This document shows positions 13,592 through 13,981 of a stretch of DNA of 13,981 nt, in pieces. The DNA lies in contig DAHXMP010000248.1 in the NCBI GenBank assembly GCA_027371665.1, positions 1 through 13,981 of the forward strand. The letters run 5' to 3'. Source of the stretch: Bacteroidota bacterium (lineage in GTDB: Bacteria; Bacteroidota; Ignavibacteria; Kapaibacteriales; UBA2268). Under the pieces are notes generated by a model that worked only from the letters and a program-made list of their open reading frames with translations, was not told the origin of the DNA and ran no database searches. Within the stretch, counting starts at the first letter, position 1. Every line of letters starts with the position of its first letter. The position numbers and the translations under genes are program-made.

Positions 13592-13933
13592 TTACTTAAC
13601 TTCCTGTCCAGGTGTGTAATCAGGCCAGCAATTAGGCCACTTTGATAATTTGTCTTCAACAAATGATTTGTCATCCTGACATTTTTTAAGTTCTGCTTTT
13701 CTGGCAGCAACTTCAGATTCAAGGTTTTTCTTTTCTTGCCTTTTCCTGGCAATCATTTCGGTCAAGCTTGATTCTTTAGCTCTAAGCTCTTTCAACTGAG
13801 TCATCTGTTCCTCAGTAATCTTTGGTGTACAACTGCTCATAATTATAACAGTCGAAAAAATTACGGAAGCGATGCCAACTCCGGAGAAAACTCTGCCAGA
13901 CCCTCTCCATGAATTTTTCTCTTCCGATATCAT
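13592..13933 (-). CDS. Small coiled-coil lipoprotein; 5' end disrupted by the valS junction
   Basis: The frame gives 113 residues. A hydrophobic stretch VGIASVIFSTVIIMSSC ends in a lipobox-like MSSC (cysteine 35). It is followed by a highly charged heptad-rich helix (about 40-98) with LESEVAARKAELKKCQDDK, and a final WPNCWPDYTPG segment. It is probably an envelope lipoprotein. The coiled coil resembles that of the adjacent LysM protein (both have an L-x-x-C-x-D pattern near the end), so the two may pair. The start is doubtful. The first ~14 codons overlap, in another frame, a valyl-tRNA synthetase segment, and the AGGAAGG that could serve as its ribosome binding site is part of that valS sequence. 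The native N-terminus was probably lost at the junction, or the start at 13933 is newly created. I do not recognise the family. Confidence 0.6.
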   Translation of the reverse strand: MISEEKNSWRGSGRVFSGVGIASVIFSTVIIMSSCTPKITEEQMTQLKELRAKESSLTEMIARKRQEKKNLESEVAARKAELKKCQDDKSFVEDKLSKWPNCWPDYTPGQEVK

Positions 13934-13981
13934 ATCTTGTCAAACCTTCCTGTCTTAGCTCCGCTTCGACTTTTGCATGGG
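13893..13981 (-). pseudogene. valS: Valyl-tRNA synthetase fragment, truncated at a junction
   Basis: Read on the minus strand from the window edge, 29 codons encode AKVE, then TRYDIGREKFMERVWQ. This matches the conserved ValS segment (..AKVE..LR.EG.TR.DLGREKF.E.VW.WKE) just after the DHAGIAT region of the catalytic Rossmann core, roughly 100-150 residues into the enzyme. After the CAG codon at 13893 the expected WKE does not follow. The frame runs on into unrelated residues and stops at a TGA overlapping the lipoprotein coding region. A complete ValS is about 850-950 residues, so nearly all of the rest is missing downstream. This may be a real rearrangement or a chimeric assembly end. The identity of the segment is secure; its status as a pseudogene is inference. 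Confidence 0.75.

Noticed and set aside
13552..13752. A minus-strand frame of 66 codons overlapping the lipoprotein 3' half.
   Set aside because: It is out of frame with the lipoprotein coiled coil, very basic, with no ribosome binding site or recognisable motif, and is best read as a shadow.

Overview
The window looks like a low-GC (AT-rich) chromosome segment from the Bacteroidota/Ignavibacteriota side of the FCB group. Three things point there. A secreted subtilisin ends in a T9SS-like sorting domain. Two intergenic regions carry the Bacteroidota-type promoter TTG-N(20-22)-TAnnTTTG. Many genes start without a Shine-Dalgarno sequence. The lineage below that level is inferred, not shown.

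Layout. Positions 1-826 (minus strand) hold the first 28 codons of an unidentified protein and, upstream of it, a pteridine-reductase-like SDR. Divergent from these, 920-3016 (plus) encodes a subtilase exoprotease with propeptide and C-terminal domain. It converges on a two-gene ABC unit at 3031-5815 (minus): an FtsX/MacB-type permease and its LolD/MacB-type ATPase. Positions 5940-6240 (plus) form a compact tRNA transcription unit: promoter, tRNA-Ala(GGC), tRNA-Asp(GTC), intrinsic terminator. It converges on a PBP4-type D-Ala-D-Ala carboxypeptidase (dacB) that has its own promoter.

Positions 8081-12619 are a tight minus-strand cluster in the order phoH - cdaA - pcm - miaA - corA. It combines RNA-linked functions (PhoH, MiaA), protein repair (Pcm), c-di-AMP synthesis (CdaA) and divalent-metal transport (CorA). 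A strong minus-strand terminator lies 14 bases before the phoH start and separates it from a LysM/coiled-coil envelope protein (12738-13529) and a small coiled-coil lipoprotein (13592-13933).

The least expected signal is at the right edge. Positions 13893-13981 (minus) encode an unmistakable valyl-tRNA synthetase segment that stops abruptly and runs, out of frame, into the lipoprotein signal peptide. It is either a gene-truncating rearrangement or a chimeric assembly end, and it makes the lipoprotein start uncertain. A second anomaly is a lysine/arginine-rich insert in DacB. There, the stretch between two A7 homopolymers reads as a more ordinary protein in the +1 frame, suggesting compensating indels. 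I saw no CRISPR array, insertion sequence, phage gene or recognisable new defence system. This is mostly housekeeping and envelope sequence.
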